32,827 bases of DNA from CADCWN01 sp039810045 (lineage in GTDB: Bacteria > Chloroflexota > Chloroflexia > Thermomicrobiales > CADCWN01), in contig JBDHWF010000029.1 of NCBI GenBank assembly GCA_039810045.1, positions 1 through 32,827 on the forward strand. The letters are read 5' to 3'. The position numbers were made by a program, and so were the translations under genes. Under the pieces are notes generated by a model that did no database searches, was not told the origin of the DNA, and worked only from the letters and a program-made list of their open reading frames with translations. This document shows, one piece after another, positions 32,729 to 32,827 of this stretch (position 1 is its first letter; each line of letters opens with the position of its first letter).

Positions 32729-32827
32729 TTGACCACCACAGCTACCCCCAGGGGCAACCTGACCGGGCAATGGGCCTTAGTGACTGGCAGTACCCGTGGT
32801 CTGGGACGCACAATCGCCGAATGGCTC
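32729..32827 (+). CDS. Short-chain dehydrogenase/reductase, cut by the window edge
   Basis: 33 codons from TTG 32729 to the window end, read in one open frame. After a short polar N terminus, LTGQWALVTGSTRGLGRTIAEWL contains the SDR nucleotide-binding motif TGxxxGxG. The start is inferred from AAAGGAG, 7 bases upstream of the TTG; no ATG fits the motif. The catalytic Ser-Tyr-Lys lie beyond the window. It is a different gene from the SDR at 19353. Confidence 0.75.
   Translation, partial: MTTTATPRGNLTGQWALVTGSTRGLGRTIAEWL

Overview
The window reads as a piece of a GC-rich bacterial chromosome, most likely from the phylum Chloroflexota. This placement is an inference. It rests on Tat-type lipoprotein solute-binding proteins with long Ala/Ser/Pro linkers, an SLH-CAP surface protein, a zincin of the F420-associated family shared by Actinobacteria and Chloroflexota, and a GAAC-N4-GTTC (Gram-positive type) LexA-like box. 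No tRNA, rRNA, CRISPR array, insertion sequence or phage gene is visible. Both ends cut a gene: a Nudix hydrolase on the left and an SDR on the right. Neither has its full frame inside the window.

Left part (1-3632). Small, mostly independent enzymes: the Nudix fragment (-), a LigB-type extradiol dioxygenase-like protein, a PhnB-like VOC protein behind a near-perfect promoter and a LexA-like palindrome, an alpha/beta hydrolase and a RibD/DHFR-fold reductase. A 16-bp hairpin closes the region.

Minus-strand transport block (3664-12075). Read right to left: a small HTH protein, an orphan peptide-type binding lipoprotein, an M20 amidohydrolase, then a carbohydrate ABC operon (binding lipoprotein, permease, cupin). 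The permease is one 728-residue protein carrying both a MalF-like and a MalG-like half. No ATPase gene is present.

Plus-strand block (12349-26015). A VOC protein, a DtxR/MntR-like regulator, an HExxH zincin and a VTT/DedA-like membrane protein lead into the most notable part of the window. This is a compact set of esterase, RimK-like ATP-grasp ligase, circularly permuted ATP-grasp ligase, SDR and GCS2/YbdK-type carboxylate-amine ligase (16096-21241). It is followed by a Dpp/Opp-type peptide importer (binding lipoprotein plus two permeases, no ATPases) and a VOC protein. Three different amide-bond ligase folds together suggest stepwise assembly of a small peptide-like or amide compound. The neighbouring peptide importer may take up a related molecule.

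Right part (26083-32827), mostly minus strand: mutM with an upstream HEAT-repeat gene, an SLH-CAP surface protein, and a large GAF-PAS-GGDEF-EAL c-di-GMP protein with a variant DGDEF active site. A 452-base intergenic stretch rich in inverted repeats separates it from the truncated SDR at the right edge.

Genes are close-packed with clear Shine-Dalgarno sites, several of which move the start away from the longest frame. Many transcription units end in long GC-rich hairpins that mostly lack a good U-tract.
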